NCBI GenBank assembly: GCA_903924465.1
Contig: CAIYBN010000144.1
Coordinates: 248,001-312,000, forward strand
Length of the DNA: 64,000 bases
Direction: 5' to 3'
Origin: an uncultured Myxococcales bacterium
GTDB lineage: Bacteria; Myxococcota_A; UBA9042
Shown here: piece after piece, positions 1 through 7,778 of the stretch
How positions within the stretch are numbered: position 1 is the stretch's first letter
Layout of the letters: every line of letters starts with the position of its first letter
Notes under the pieces: model-generated
The model's database searches: none
Told to the model about the DNA's origin: nothing
What the model saw: only the letters and a program-made list of their open reading frames with translations
Translations under genes and position numbers: made by a program

Positions 1-1
1 T

Positions 2-436
2 GTTGCCAAGATCGCCGCGTCGCCGGAATTGACGGCGCGGCTGGAAGGGCTGCTGGCCGCCCAAGGACTGGCGACGGAAACGCCCGCGCACCTGGCGGAG
101 ATACTGGGGACGGAGCCCAGGGCGGTCCTGCTGGGTCTGCAGGCTGCGCAGGCGGCTGGACGCGTCGTGCGCGTGACGGAAGACTACTGGGTGATGGCGG
201 CGGTCGCCCAGGAAGCGCGCGAACGCGTGTTGGCGGCTTTTGTGGAGGCCACCGGCTTCAGCACCGGCGAACTGAAAGACGTCCTCGGGCTGACCCGCAA
301 ACACCTGATTCCATTTGCAGAATTCTTGGACGGCGAACGCCTGACCGTCCGCGATCCCGCCGGCAACCGCCGCATCCGTGAACGGGCGCGCGAGGCGTGG
401 CTGGCGCGCCGGGCCAACGAAGGAACGGCTTCTTGA
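2..436 (+). CDS. selB: Selenocysteine-specific elongation factor SelB, C-terminal part
   Basis: This is the 3' end of a gene whose frame is already open at base 2, so only the last 144 residues are visible. The sequence fits the C-terminal winged-helix repeats of SelB, which bind the SECIS hairpin of selenoprotein mRNAs while the N-terminal GTPase delivers Sec-tRNA to the ribosome. The strongest evidence is the last helix-wing unit, with GELKDVLGLTRKHLIPFAEF followed by LDGERLTVRDPAGNRRI, close to the family pattern of a TRKYAIPLLE-type helix and a TxRxGDxRRI strand. The TTG at 29 is internal and is not a true start. The GTPase domains lie outside the window and no other Sec genes are visible, so the call rests on this C-terminal match alone. 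Confidence 0.8.
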   Translation, partial: VAKIAASPELTARLEGLLAAQGLATETPAHLAEILGTEPRAVLLGLQAAQAAGRVVRVTEDYWVMAAVAQEARERVLAAFVEATGFSTGELKDVLGLTRKHLIPFAEFLDGERLTVRDPAGNRRIRERAREAWLARRANEGTAS

Positions 437-624
437 ACAAGGCAAGACCCCAGCTGTATCCGATCGTGGCGAGCCCGCTGGGACCGCTGCTGCTCATCGG
501 CGACGGCGAAGCCTTGACCGGCTATGGCGGCGGCCTGGCGTGCAAGGCGTGGCTGTTGGCGCATGAACAGGGCCGCGCTGTGCCCCCAGGTTCCGGGCCG
601 CGGCAGCTGGCCCTCACGCTTTAG
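433..624 (+). pseudogene. Truncated Ogt-like (methylated-DNA methyltransferase) fragment
   Basis: A short frame beginning at a TTG that overlaps the selB stop codon encodes 63 residues. Residues 9-30 read IVASPLGPLLLIGDGEALTG, a good match to the N-terminal strand pair of O6-methylguanine-DNA methyltransferases of the Ogt type. The similarity then stops: no helix-turn-helix and no PCHR active-site motif is found in any frame downstream, and the tail is low-complexity. I read it as the 5' remnant of an ogt gene cut down by deletion, with the 3' part replaced by the minus-strand frame at 614-982. It could also be a short unrelated protein. Function as a methyltransferase is not possible without the active-site half. 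Confidence 0.4.
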
Positions 625-982
625 CACTCGCCTGGCCGTCAGTCGCCTCGCCCGGCTCCACGGGCACAACCGCCGGCCATTCCCCGAGGTGCGGCACAGG
701 CCCCCACGCCTGCCATTTTCCAGCGGGCCCACACACGCGCAGGCGCCGCGGCTCAAAACCGCGGTGTTCCAATTGGCCGACGAAACGGCGCAGCAGCTCG
801 TCGCAATTCGCGGCGTCGCGAATGATGAACTGGATCACGAGGTGAAATGGATCGGAGCACTGCGTTTCGGCAAAGTAGCGTTTGCGCCGCCGTTCTTCCT
901 TCTCAAAAACGGTCACCTGAAATACGTGGTCGCGACCGAGCCGGCTGGCTTCGAGCTGGAATCGCGCGTGTTCCTGGATCAT
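614..982 (-). CDS. Hypothetical protein, about 122 aa
   Basis: A minus-strand frame between the selB tail and yceD. Its composition looks protein-like, with mixed charged and hydrophobic runs such as DHVFQVTVFEKEERRRKRYF and FHLVIQFIIRD, unlike the overlapping plus-strand frame, which is rich in Arg, Ala and Pro. I chose the ATG at 982, which has a weak purine-rich GGGTGAG before it; an upstream ATG at 1069 would add 29 low-complexity residues. There are no signal peptide, membrane segment or recognised motif. Its 3' end overlaps the end of the Ogt-like fragment by 11 bases in convergent orientation, consistent with a rearrangement at that point. Function unknown. Confidence 0.4.
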   Translation of the reverse strand: MIQEHARFQLEASRLGRDHVFQVTVFEKEERRRKRYFAETQCSDPFHLVIQFIIRDAANCDELLRRFVGQLEHRGFEPRRLRVCGPAGKWQAWGPVPHLGEWPAVVPVEPGEATDGQASAKA

Positions 983-1153
983 CAGCTCACCCAAGCCCGG
1001 CAGCGCCGCCGGAGCATTCTGCGAACCGCGCGCTGCCGCTGTCAAGGTGCCGAATCGGCAGGATTCCATTGACAGCGCCAGCGCCGGCCCCTAGCATACA
1101 GCCCCCTTTCTGCCCGGCGCACGCCGGTCGGTTCTGGCTTTTCTGAGGGTTTT

Positions 1154-1705
1154 GTGACCGTTTCCATTCCCATCGCCGGCCTGAATGCAACGCCGCAAAC
1201 GCGAGAGGCAAGTCTCACGACGGCCTGGTGCGCGGAACGATTGACGGGCGTGTATGAAGCCGCTGCGCCGAACATGACGATCGTCGTTCAGGCGACCCGC
1301 TACGCGGAAGTGGTGGAAACGCACGTGCGGGTGCAAGGCAAGTTTCGCTGCGCATGCAGCCGTTGCGCCGAACCTGTTGATTTGACAGTGGATACCGAGT
1401 TTGACCATCACTTTGTCGGTCCGGGCCAACTGGATGCGGGCAGTGACGTGGATGAAGACCTGGCCGGGCTCGACGACGACCCGGACGTCAGCGAACACGA
1501 CGGCACACGGATTGAACTCGACGACCTGTGCGTGGAGCATACGATCCTGGCGCTGCCGGATGTGCCGCTCTGCGACGAAGCGTGCAAGGGGCTCTGCCCG
1601 CGGTGTGGCATCAACCGCAACGTGGAATCGTGCACGTGCGATCTGCAAGAAGAGCGTTCATCGCCTTGGGCCAAGCTGGCGCAATTGCGGGTGCAAAAAG
1701 ACTGA
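1154..1705 (+). CDS. yceD: YceD/DUF177 family protein
   Basis: A 183-residue member of the YceD (DUF177) family, required for normal accumulation of 23S rRNA in bacteria and typically encoded directly before rpmF, as here. The sequence shows the CxxC pair CSRC around residue 70 with FRCACSRCAEPVDL, an acidic centre rich in Asp (residues 90-120), and the conserved C-terminal cysteine cluster CDEACKGLCPRCGINRN. The start is the GTG at 1154; there is no in-frame ATG until residue 41, which would cut into the domain. The gene begins the plus-strand housekeeping run yceD-rpmF-rpiB-nrdR-ribD-ribE. Confidence 0.85.
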   Translation: MTVSIPIAGLNATPQTREASLTTAWCAERLTGVYEAAAPNMTIVVQATRYAEVVETHVRVQGKFRCACSRCAEPVDLTVDTEFDHHFVGPGQLDAGSDVDEDLAGLDDDPDVSEHDGTRIELDDLCVEHTILALPDVPLCDEACKGLCPRCGINRNVESCTCDLQEERSSPWAKLAQLRVQKD

Positions 1706-1797
1706 GGGCGCGGACAGTAGGGCTGATTGGCCTCAGCGCGTCGGCGAAGAAATGGCAGCGAAATCTGCCCGAATAGCGAATGTAACCGGAGGATAAG

Positions 1798-2007
1798 ATG
1801 GCAGTTCCAAAGAAACGCATGTCCAACTCGCGCACGGCCATGCGCCGCGCCCAGTGGGACAAGATGCCCGCACCGACCCTTTCCACCTGCAAGAATTGCG
1901 GCGAGGCCCTGCGCCCGCACCGCATCTGTGGCAACTGCGGCCACTATGCCGGTAAGGAAATCATCGCCGGTCTGCAGCCGGATGCCGCGGCGTCGAGCGA
2001 GTCCTAA
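1798..2007 (+). CDS. rpmF: 50S ribosomal protein L32
   Basis: A 69-residue ribosomal protein of the large subunit. It opens with the family signature MAVPKKRMSNSRTAMRRAQW and contains a zinc-ribbon with two CxxC pairs, CKNC and CGNC, so it is the zinc-binding form of L32. A clear Shine-Dalgarno, GGAGG, lies seven bases before the ATG. It is spaced 92 bases downstream of yceD, the usual partner. Confidence 0.97.
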   Translation: MAVPKKRMSNSRTAMRRAQWDKMPAPTLSTCKNCGEALRPHRICGNCGHYAGKEIIAGLQPDAAASSES

Positions 2008-2022
2008 GTCGCGAGGCCGTTG

Positions 2023-2454
2023 ATGCGCATCGCCATCGCGTCCGATCATGCTGCCGTTGAACTGCGCCAAAGCGTTGCCAAACGTTTGGTGGAGCTGGGC
2101 CATGTCGTGGACGATCTGGGCTGCGGTCCAGGCGAGCGTGTCGACTATCCGCGTTACGCCGCCGCCGTTTGCGGTGCCGTGATGCAGGGCGCAGCCGATC
2201 GCGGCATTCTCCTGTGCGGCACCGGCATCGGCATGAGCATTGCGGCGAACAAGATCGTCGGCATCCGCGCGGCGCTGGTGCACGACGTGACGACAGCCCG
2301 CCTGTGCTCCGAACACAACAACGCCAACGTGCTTTGCCTCGGCGCGCGCTCGACGGGTCCGATGATCGTCCAGGAATGCGTGGAGACGTGGCTGGCAACG
2401 GCTTTTGATCCCCGTCACCAAGCCCGTCTGGACCTGATTTCCCAGATGGAGTGA
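2023..2454 (+). CDS. rpiB: Ribose-5-phosphate isomerase B
   Basis: This enzyme interconverts ribose 5-phosphate and ribulose 5-phosphate in the pentose phosphate pathway. The 143-residue length is typical. Diagnostic elements are SDHAAVELR at the N terminus, the active-site cysteine in CGTGIGMSIAANK (Cys65), and HDVTTARLCSEHNNANVLCL, which carries the phosphate- and ring-opening residues. I chose the ATG at 2023 rather than the TTG one codon earlier. It lies 15 bases after rpmF and six bases before nrdR, so the genes are probably cotranscribed. Confidence 0.95.
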   Translation: MRIAIASDHAAVELRQSVAKRLVELGHVVDDLGCGPGERVDYPRYAAAVCGAVMQGAADRGILLCGTGIGMSIAANKIVGIRAALVHDVTTARLCSEHNNANVLCLGARSTGPMIVQECVETWLATAFDPRHQARLDLISQME

Positions 2455-2460
2455 GCCCCC

Positions 2461-2937
2461 ATGCGCTGTCCCCGCTGCGGTGATGAGGCCGACAAGGTCG
2501 TCGATTCGCGGCTTTTGCCGGGTGGCGATGCCATCCGCCGTCGCCGCGCGTGTGAAGCCTGCAACCACCGCTACACGACCTACGAGCGCATCGAGCTACA
2601 GCTGCCGCTGATCGTCAAGAAGCAGGGCCAGCGGGAAGAATTCGGCCGCGACAAGCTGCGGAGCGGCATCGTCAAGGCCATGCACCGGCGGCCCATTCCC
2701 GCGGACACGGTGGACGAATTTCTGCGCGGCGTGGAAACGCGCCTCTCCGAAACCGGCGAGCGCGAAGTGCCCTCGACGCTGCTGGGCGACATGGTCATGG
2801 AGTTCCTGCGCAAACAGGATCACATTGCCTACGTGCGATTTGCCAGCGTGTATCGAGAATTCCGTGACATTACCGAGCTGCTGGATGAAGTGCGGCAGCT
2901 GGCCGATGACGAATCGGCCGCAAGCGGCAAGCCATGA
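2461..2937 (+). CDS. nrdR: Transcriptional repressor NrdR
   Basis: NrdR is the ATP/dATP-sensing repressor of ribonucleotide reductase genes. The 158-residue protein begins with a zinc-ribbon using Cys3, Cys6, Cys31 and Cys34 (MRCPRCGDEAD and RRRACEACNHRYTTYER), followed by the ATP-cone domain with IVKKQGQREEFGRDKLRSG. Length and domain order match the family exactly. The stop overlaps the ribD start in an ATGA arrangement, a pairing with ribD common in bacteria. No NrdR boxes or ribonucleotide reductase genes are seen in the window, so its targets lie elsewhere. Confidence 0.96.
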   Translation: MRCPRCGDEADKVVDSRLLPGGDAIRRRRACEACNHRYTTYERIELQLPLIVKKQGQREEFGRDKLRSGIVKAMHRRPIPADTVDEFLRGVETRLSETGEREVPSTLLGDMVMEFLRKQDHIAYVRFASVYREFRDITELLDEVRQLADDESAASGKP

Positions 2938-4043
2938 ACGGCGCGGCGGATCAGGGCGCGCGGGATCGCGCATGGATGTTGCAGGCCATCCTGCTGGGCG
3001 GCCAAGCGACTCGCGCCGTGCGACCCAATCCCAGAGTCGGCTGTGTGGTCGTTCAAGGGGATCAAGTCGTTGGCGCGGGCTTTCACGCCATCGTCGGTGG
3101 TCCGCACGCGGAGGCGGTAGCGCTGGCCCAAGCCGGTGCGCTGGCCCAGGGCGCGACCGCGTACGTGACGCTGGAGCCTTGCAACCATTGGGGCCGCACG
3201 CCGCCGTGCGCGCAAGCCCTGATTCAGGCCGGCGTCGCACGTGTGGTCATCGGCGTGCGCGACCCACATGCGGCGGCGGCAGGTGGCGTTGACACGCTGC
3301 GGGCTGCCGGTGTTGAGGTGGAGACGGGAGTCCTTCCCGAGGCCGCTGGTGATCTGGCGGACGTCTTTTTGACCGGCATCCGCCACAAGCGTGCCTTTGT
3401 CCAGCACAAGATCGCCGTGACCGCTGACGGCCAGGTTGCCGCCCAGGACGGGACCACACGCTGGATCACCGGGCCTGAGGCCCGCCAATTGGTCCATGGG
3501 ATGCGCGCGCAAGCGGACGCCGTGTTGATCGGCAGTGGGACCGCGCTCGCCGATAATCCACGGCTGGATTGCCGCGAACTGATCGCGCCGCCGCCGCAGT
3601 TGCCGTTGCGGGTCGTGTTGGACCGCCGGTTGCAGTTGCCGCTGGGCAGCCATCTGGCGCAAACCGACACGCAGGGAACGCTGGTCATCACCGACGATCC
3701 GAAGCATGACAATTCGGTCCATGCCGGCCACTTGCGCGCCCAAGGCGTGGAAGTCCTGTGTCTGCCGCCCAGCACGGATTGGCTCGCAGGCGTGTTGCGG
3801 ATGCTGCACGAACGCGGTCTCCACCACGTCCTGTGCGAAGCCGGACCGACGCTGGGCACCGCGCTCTGGCGGGCCCAGTTGGTGGATCGACTGGATGTGG
3901 TCATGGCGCCCACACTGCTGGGCAGCGGCACACCGTGGTTGCAGCCGCTGGGCATTGGGACGCTCAGTGCCGCGCGCGCGCTGCGCTGGTCGGCGGTTCA
4001 GCAAGTCGGTTCGGACGTCTGGCTGACGGCGCGGCCGGCATAA
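2934..4043 (+). CDS. ribD: Bifunctional riboflavin biosynthesis deaminase/reductase RibD
   Basis: RibD carries out the second and third steps of riboflavin synthesis, deaminating the pyrimidine from GTP cyclohydrolase II and then reducing its ribosyl side chain. Residues 1-145 are the deaminase, with the zinc ligands in GGPHAEAVAL (His58, Glu60) and EPCNHWGRTPPC (Cys83, Cys92). Residues 150-369 are the reductase, with KIAVTADGQVA, the DAVLIGSGTALADNPRL loop and a C-terminal LLGSGTPW motif. At 369 residues the length is standard. It is translationally coupled to nrdR and followed 20 bases later by ribE. No FMN riboswitch is seen upstream. Confidence 0.96.
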   Translation: MNGAADQGARDRAWMLQAILLGGQATRAVRPNPRVGCVVVQGDQVVGAGFHAIVGGPHAEAVALAQAGALAQGATAYVTLEPCNHWGRTPPCAQALIQAGVARVVIGVRDPHAAAAGGVDTLRAAGVEVETGVLPEAAGDLADVFLTGIRHKRAFVQHKIAVTADGQVAAQDGTTRWITGPEARQLVHGMRAQADAVLIGSGTALADNPRLDCRELIAPPPQLPLRVVLDRRLQLPLGSHLAQTDTQGTLVITDDPKHDNSVHAGHLRAQGVEVLCLPPSTDWLAGVLRMLHERGLHHVLCEAGPTLGTALWRAQLVDRLDVVMAPTLLGSGTPWLQPLGIGTLSAARALRWSAVQQVGSDVWLTARPA

Positions 4044-4063
4044 GGGCAGACCAAGGAGGCGAG

Positions 4064-4699
4064 ATGTTCACGGGCTTGGTGGAAGCAGTCGGCACGATCA
4101 CGGCCATGACCCTGCAGGGCGGCGGCGCCCAACTCAGTGTTGTGGTGCGCTGGCCGGAGGGCGATGGCGCGAGTCGCTTGGGCGACAGCACAGCGGTCAA
4201 TGGCGCGTGTCTGACGGCCATACGCATCAGTGAGTCCGCAGCAGGCGAAACACTGACCTTTGACCTGTCCCACGAAACGCTGGCACGCACGACTTTTGGC
4301 GCCGCGGTGGTTGGCCAACCGTGCAACCTCGAACGGGCGTTGCGCGTGGGCGATCGCCTGGGCGGTCACATCGTCACGGGACACGTGGATGGCGTCGCGC
4401 ATCTGGTCGCGAAACGTCAGCAGCCGGCGGGCTGGGATCTCGACTACGAACTGCCGTCGACATTGCTGCCAGAGGTGGTGGAAAAAGGCAGTATTTGTCT
4501 GGACGGCGTGTCGCTCACGGTCAATCGCGTGGGCGCTGCCCATCAGCCCGCAGGCGTCGTCGGTGTCACGATCGTCCCGCATACCGCGGCGCACACGCAG
4601 CTTCTACACGGTGACATCGGCAAAGCCGTACATGTGGAGACGGACATTTTTGCCAAGCATGTGCGGCGCTTGATGGAATTCACCCGACAATCGGCCTGA
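4064..4699 (+). CDS. ribE: Riboflavin synthase, alpha chain
   Basis: This enzyme dismutates two 6,7-dimethyl-8-ribityllumazine molecules to riboflavin. The 211-residue protein starts with the invariant MFTGLVEAVGTI and has the two internally repeated lumazine-binding barrels, each with its GHIVTGHVDG or DGVSLTVNRV type signature. The start is fixed by a strong AAGGAGG at 4053-4059. The partner genes ribB/A and ribH are not downstream; the operon ends here and is followed by about 200 non-coding bases. Confidence 0.96.
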   Translation: MFTGLVEAVGTITAMTLQGGGAQLSVVVRWPEGDGASRLGDSTAVNGACLTAIRISESAAGETLTFDLSHETLARTTFGAAVVGQPCNLERALRVGDRLGGHIVTGHVDGVAHLVAKRQQPAGWDLDYELPSTLLPEVVEKGSICLDGVSLTVNRVGAAHQPAGVVGVTIVPHTAAHTQLLHGDIGKAVHVETDIFAKHVRRLMEFTRQSA

Positions 4700-4724
4700 T
4701 GCAATGGACAAGTGCCGGTCGCTA

Positions 4725-4822
4725 AAGGTGCAAGTTCTTGCCGCCGCGACGGACCTGACGGACACTCTGCGTTCAGCGCCGTACTTGTGCGGGGCTTCGC
4801 ATTGTGGGTAAGGTGCAAGTTC
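4725..4822 (+). promoter_or_regulatory. Pair of 13-bp direct repeats upstream of the exopolysaccharide-type cluster
   Basis: The sequence AAGGTGCAAGTTC occurs at 4725-4737 and again at 4810-4822, 85 bases apart, about eight helical turns. Both copies are in the otherwise empty stretch between ribE and the YaiO-like gene, so they could be sites for a regulator of that cluster. Nothing else supports this, and chance cannot be excluded. Confidence 0.25.
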
Positions 4823-4895
4823 ACGCTTGCGGCAGCTCGTCGTGCTGATTTTCGTTGAGCTAGTGTTGGACGCCCAGGTGTCCGGAGTGTCTGCG

Positions 4896-6653
4896 ATGCA
4901 CGTGCAATGGAGCCAGCTGAGCGTCAGATCCGGCCGGTTTGCGGCGTCTGCCCTGCTGCGTGCGCTCGGCGTGGTGTTGGTGACGGCTTGCTTGGTCCTG
5001 GCCCCCGCGGAGGGCGTCGCGCGAGGGCATGGCAAGACGGTCGCCAGCAAAAAGGCAAAGCACAAGAAGCCGGGGCGCGCAAAAGATGCCGCAACCACGC
5101 CGCCAACGGCCCGCGCGCCGGTCGCCAACGCCCCGCAGGCACCGTCGAACGCTGTGCCGCTGGCGGCGACGGCGACCCCAACAACCGCCGTCGCCCTGCC
5201 GCATCCCGCCACCGCAGCGGCTGCACCTGTCCAACCGGCGTCGGCCAAGGCCCCACGCGGTCCGATCGCGAAACCGGCTGCCAAGACGCCTGAGGCGCTG
5301 CCGACCTCCCCGGCCGTTGCGGCGGTGCCCAACGCGCACCCGATCGCGTCGGCTTCTGAGGCGCATGACTTGCCGGCCGCTGTTTCCGCAACAACGCCGG
5401 TCACGCCCGCCAAGCCGCGTACCAATGCAGCGCCCGTGGCTACGGCTTCTGCGCTGCCTCCAGTGCCTGCGGCAAAATTGCAAAGTGATGTGAGATTCGA
5501 GTCGATCGTTCGGCTGATCCAGGCCAGCAAGTTCGGCGCAGCACTGGCTGAAGTGGACGCGTTGCTGGAAAAGTCGCCCAACGACGACGAGTTGCGGGTG
5601 CAACGGGCGCGGCTGTTGTACTGGCTGGATCGGCGGCAAGCGGCACGCGAGTACCTCGCACCGCTTCAAGCGCGGCACCCGGAAGACGCGGAAATTCGCG
5701 AACTGGACGCGCAACTCAAGCTGGCCGACGGCGACCTGGTCGGGGCGCTGGCGCAGTACCGCGCGCTGGAAATCGCCGGCGATGGCCGCGTGGAATTGCA
5801 CCAGCGCATTATCGACCTGTCGCTGGAACTGGAAGAGTCGGACGCGGTGACGAAATCCCTGAAGTTTGGCGGGCATCTGAGCGAAGAGCAGGACATGGCC
5901 TACACGCGGCTCGTGCATCCGTGGTTCGCCGATGTGGCCGGAACGACAACGCTGCATAGCGGCTCGGCATGGTGGCGCGGCGATGCGCATTTGGGCCGGC
6001 GGATCAACAAACGCTGGAGTGCACTGTTGGGCGCGATTGTGGAGCAGCGCTATTCCGGCGCAGACTTGGCAGTTGCCGAGGCAGTCAAGGGTGAGCTGTA
6101 TTTCGGCTTCAGCCGCATCGACGGCATGCTGCACATCGAATCGTCGCCCAACCGCTCGTTCTTGCCGGTGTTTGATGGCCGTGCGGACCTGAGCCTGTCC
6201 CTCGTCAAGGCATTCTCGCTGGGTCTCTACGGCCGGTTTGCCGACTACGTGACCACGGCGACTTCCCAGACGCGGCCCTCGTCGGCGTGGACGCTTGCGC
6301 CGAATGTGATTTTCTATGTGAAGGACTGGACTCTCCAGCCCGGCTACATGCTGATGAATCTCGCGGGCGCCAATACCACCGCAACCTCTTATTTTCACAC
6401 AGGATTTCTCAAGGCGCGCTGGGAACCACATCCACGCTGGATGGCGTTTGCGTGGCTGTATTTCGGCACCGATCCGACCTTTGTCGAGCGCTACGGTGTG
6501 GTCACGGCCACCGGCGCGTCGCTGGTGCTCGGCGGGGAACATTGGTGGACGCCGCGCTGGGGCACCCGTCTTTCGGCATCACGCGTGCAACCGTTTGATT
6601 CCAGAAATGATTCCTTCACCGACGTGACGCTCGTGCTGCGAGGTCGGCTGTGA
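4896..6653 (+). CDS. TPR and YaiO-like outer-membrane beta-barrel protein
   Basis: A 585-residue exported protein. From the ATG at 4896 there is a signal peptide (hydrophobic segment LLRALGVVLVTACLVL), then a long Ala/Pro/Thr/Lys-rich linker to about residue 180, then helical repeats of TPR type with EVDALLEKSPNDDELRVQRA, and finally a 250-residue barrel-like region with alternating aromatic strands (GELYFGFSRID, WTLQPGYMLMNL, FAWLYFGTDPTFVERYG). The end resembles YaiO-family barrels, and the TPR-plus-barrel order recalls PgaA, the export porin for poly-N-acetylglucosamine. The next two genes, one a polysaccharide synthase, support a role in exopolysaccharide secretion. An earlier in-frame TTG at 4827 exists but would bury the signal peptide. 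Confidence 0.75.
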   Translation: MHVQWSQLSVRSGRFAASALLRALGVVLVTACLVLAPAEGVARGHGKTVASKKAKHKKPGRAKDAATTPPTARAPVANAPQAPSNAVPLAATATPTTAVALPHPATAAAAPVQPASAKAPRGPIAKPAAKTPEALPTSPAVAAVPNAHPIASASEAHDLPAAVSATTPVTPAKPRTNAAPVATASALPPVPAAKLQSDVRFESIVRLIQASKFGAALAEVDALLEKSPNDDELRVQRARLLYWLDRRQAAREYLAPLQARHPEDAEIRELDAQLKLADGDLVGALAQYRALEIAGDGRVELHQRIIDLSLELEESDAVTKSLKFGGHLSEEQDMAYTRLVHPWFADVAGTTTLHSGSAWWRGDAHLGRRINKRWSALLGAIVEQRYSGADLAVAEAVKGELYFGFSRIDGMLHIESSPNRSFLPVFDGRADLSLSLVKAFSLGLYGRFADYVTTATSQTRPSSAWTLAPNVIFYVKDWTLQPGYMLMNLAGANTTATSYFHTGFLKARWEPHPRWMAFAWLYFGTDPTFVERYGVVTATGASLVLGGEHWWTPRWGTRLSASRVQPFDSRNDSFTDVTLVLRGRL

Positions 6654-7729
6654 GCAATTTCCGCCTCGAACTGCTGACCCTGCCAGAGCTGCTGATCATC
6701 TTGTTCGTGGCGTTGGAATTGGTGATTGTGCTCGTCGCGCTGACGGCGATGCTGATCGTGCGCAGCCGTGCCATCCGGCGTGAAAAGGCGTTCCAGTTCA
6801 CGCGCAGCACACTGCTGGAAGCGATTCAGCGCATGACCGGAGCCGAGCCCGATCCAACGGCCAAATCCAAGGCGCTGGCCGCGCTCGGATCGCTGTCGCG
6901 CGACTTTGCCCGGCGTTTGCTGACGGAAATGGCGGAGTTGGCGGGGCCGACGGGTACGGCGGCGTTTGAAGAGCTGTATGCGGCATCCAACCTGGCGGTC
7001 GAAGCGCGCGCAAACGCGGTCGCGCGGCCATGGGAGCGCCTGCGCGTGATCCGCGAGGCCCGCGCCATGCACGATCCCGCGCGGCTGCTGGCCGGTTTGG
7101 TGCGCGATGAAGTGCCAGATGTGCGCCTGGGTGCGTTCGAGGCGCTGTGTGCGCTCAGTCGCGCGGATGAAGCCGTCGCCGCCATTCCACTCTTGGCCGC
7201 CGACGGTCGGCTGAACCGCGTGCGCGCCATTGATGCGATGTCGAGCGCCAGTCCGTTGCCGGTCCAGTCGCTGGTCGAGTTGGCCAATTCTGAAATCCCC
7301 GACGTGCGGCAAATCGTCGTGGCGGTGCTGGGCACGGCGCGCGTCCGCCAGGCGGTCCAGGTGGTCGTGCACGCCGTGACTGACCCGGACGCGGAAGTGC
7401 GCATCCAGGCGGTCAAAGGCCTGCGCGAGATGAACGATGCCTCGGCGCTTCCGGTATGCTTGAGCGCGCTCCAGGACGAACGCTGGGAAGTGCGTTCAGA
7501 AGCGGCGCGCACCTGTGGCGCACTGGGCGGTGGCGGTGCGGCGGAGTCGATCGCCGTGCTCTTGGATGACGAAGCCGAATGGGTCCGTCACAATGCCTCG
7601 CTCGCGCTTTCCCGGTGCGGTCCAGCGGGCATTGCCGCGTTGCGATCGGCGGCGGCCCGCGGCAACGATTCGGCATCCAGCGCGCTGGCCGAAGCCCGCT
7701 TGTCGGTCACGGAAGACTCTTTGGTGTGA
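6650..7729 (+). CDS. Membrane-anchored HEAT-repeat protein
   Basis: Its start overlaps the stop of the barrel gene by four bases, so the two are translationally coupled. Residues 10-40 form one hydrophobic membrane segment (LLIILFVALELVIVLVAL). Residues 80-350 are helical repeats of the HEAT/PBS-lyase type, with recurring units such as DEVPDVRLGAFEALCAL, DPDAEVRIQAVKGLREM and DDEAEWVRHNASLALSRCG. HEAT repeats are binding scaffolds, so the protein may connect the synthase and the outer-membrane barrel, or control synthesis. That role is inference from gene order. Confidence 0.8.
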   Translation: MSNFRLELLTLPELLIILFVALELVIVLVALTAMLIVRSRAIRREKAFQFTRSTLLEAIQRMTGAEPDPTAKSKALAALGSLSRDFARRLLTEMAELAGPTGTAAFEELYAASNLAVEARANAVARPWERLRVIREARAMHDPARLLAGLVRDEVPDVRLGAFEALCALSRADEAVAAIPLLAADGRLNRVRAIDAMSSASPLPVQSLVELANSEIPDVRQIVVAVLGTARVRQAVQVVVHAVTDPDAEVRIQAVKGLREMNDASALPVCLSALQDERWEVRSEAARTCGALGGGGAAESIAVLLDDEAEWVRHNASLALSRCGPAGIAALRSAAARGNDSASSALAEARLSVTEDSLV

Positions 7730-7778
7730 TGAAGTGGCATCTGCGCATTTGGCTCACGGAGGTTAGGAACACACACGC

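Noticed and set aside
4860-6542. Minus-strand open frame of 560 codons opposite the YaiO-like gene
   Set aside because: Arg/Gly/His-rich, no start context, antisense to a coupled gene with signal peptide and TPR.
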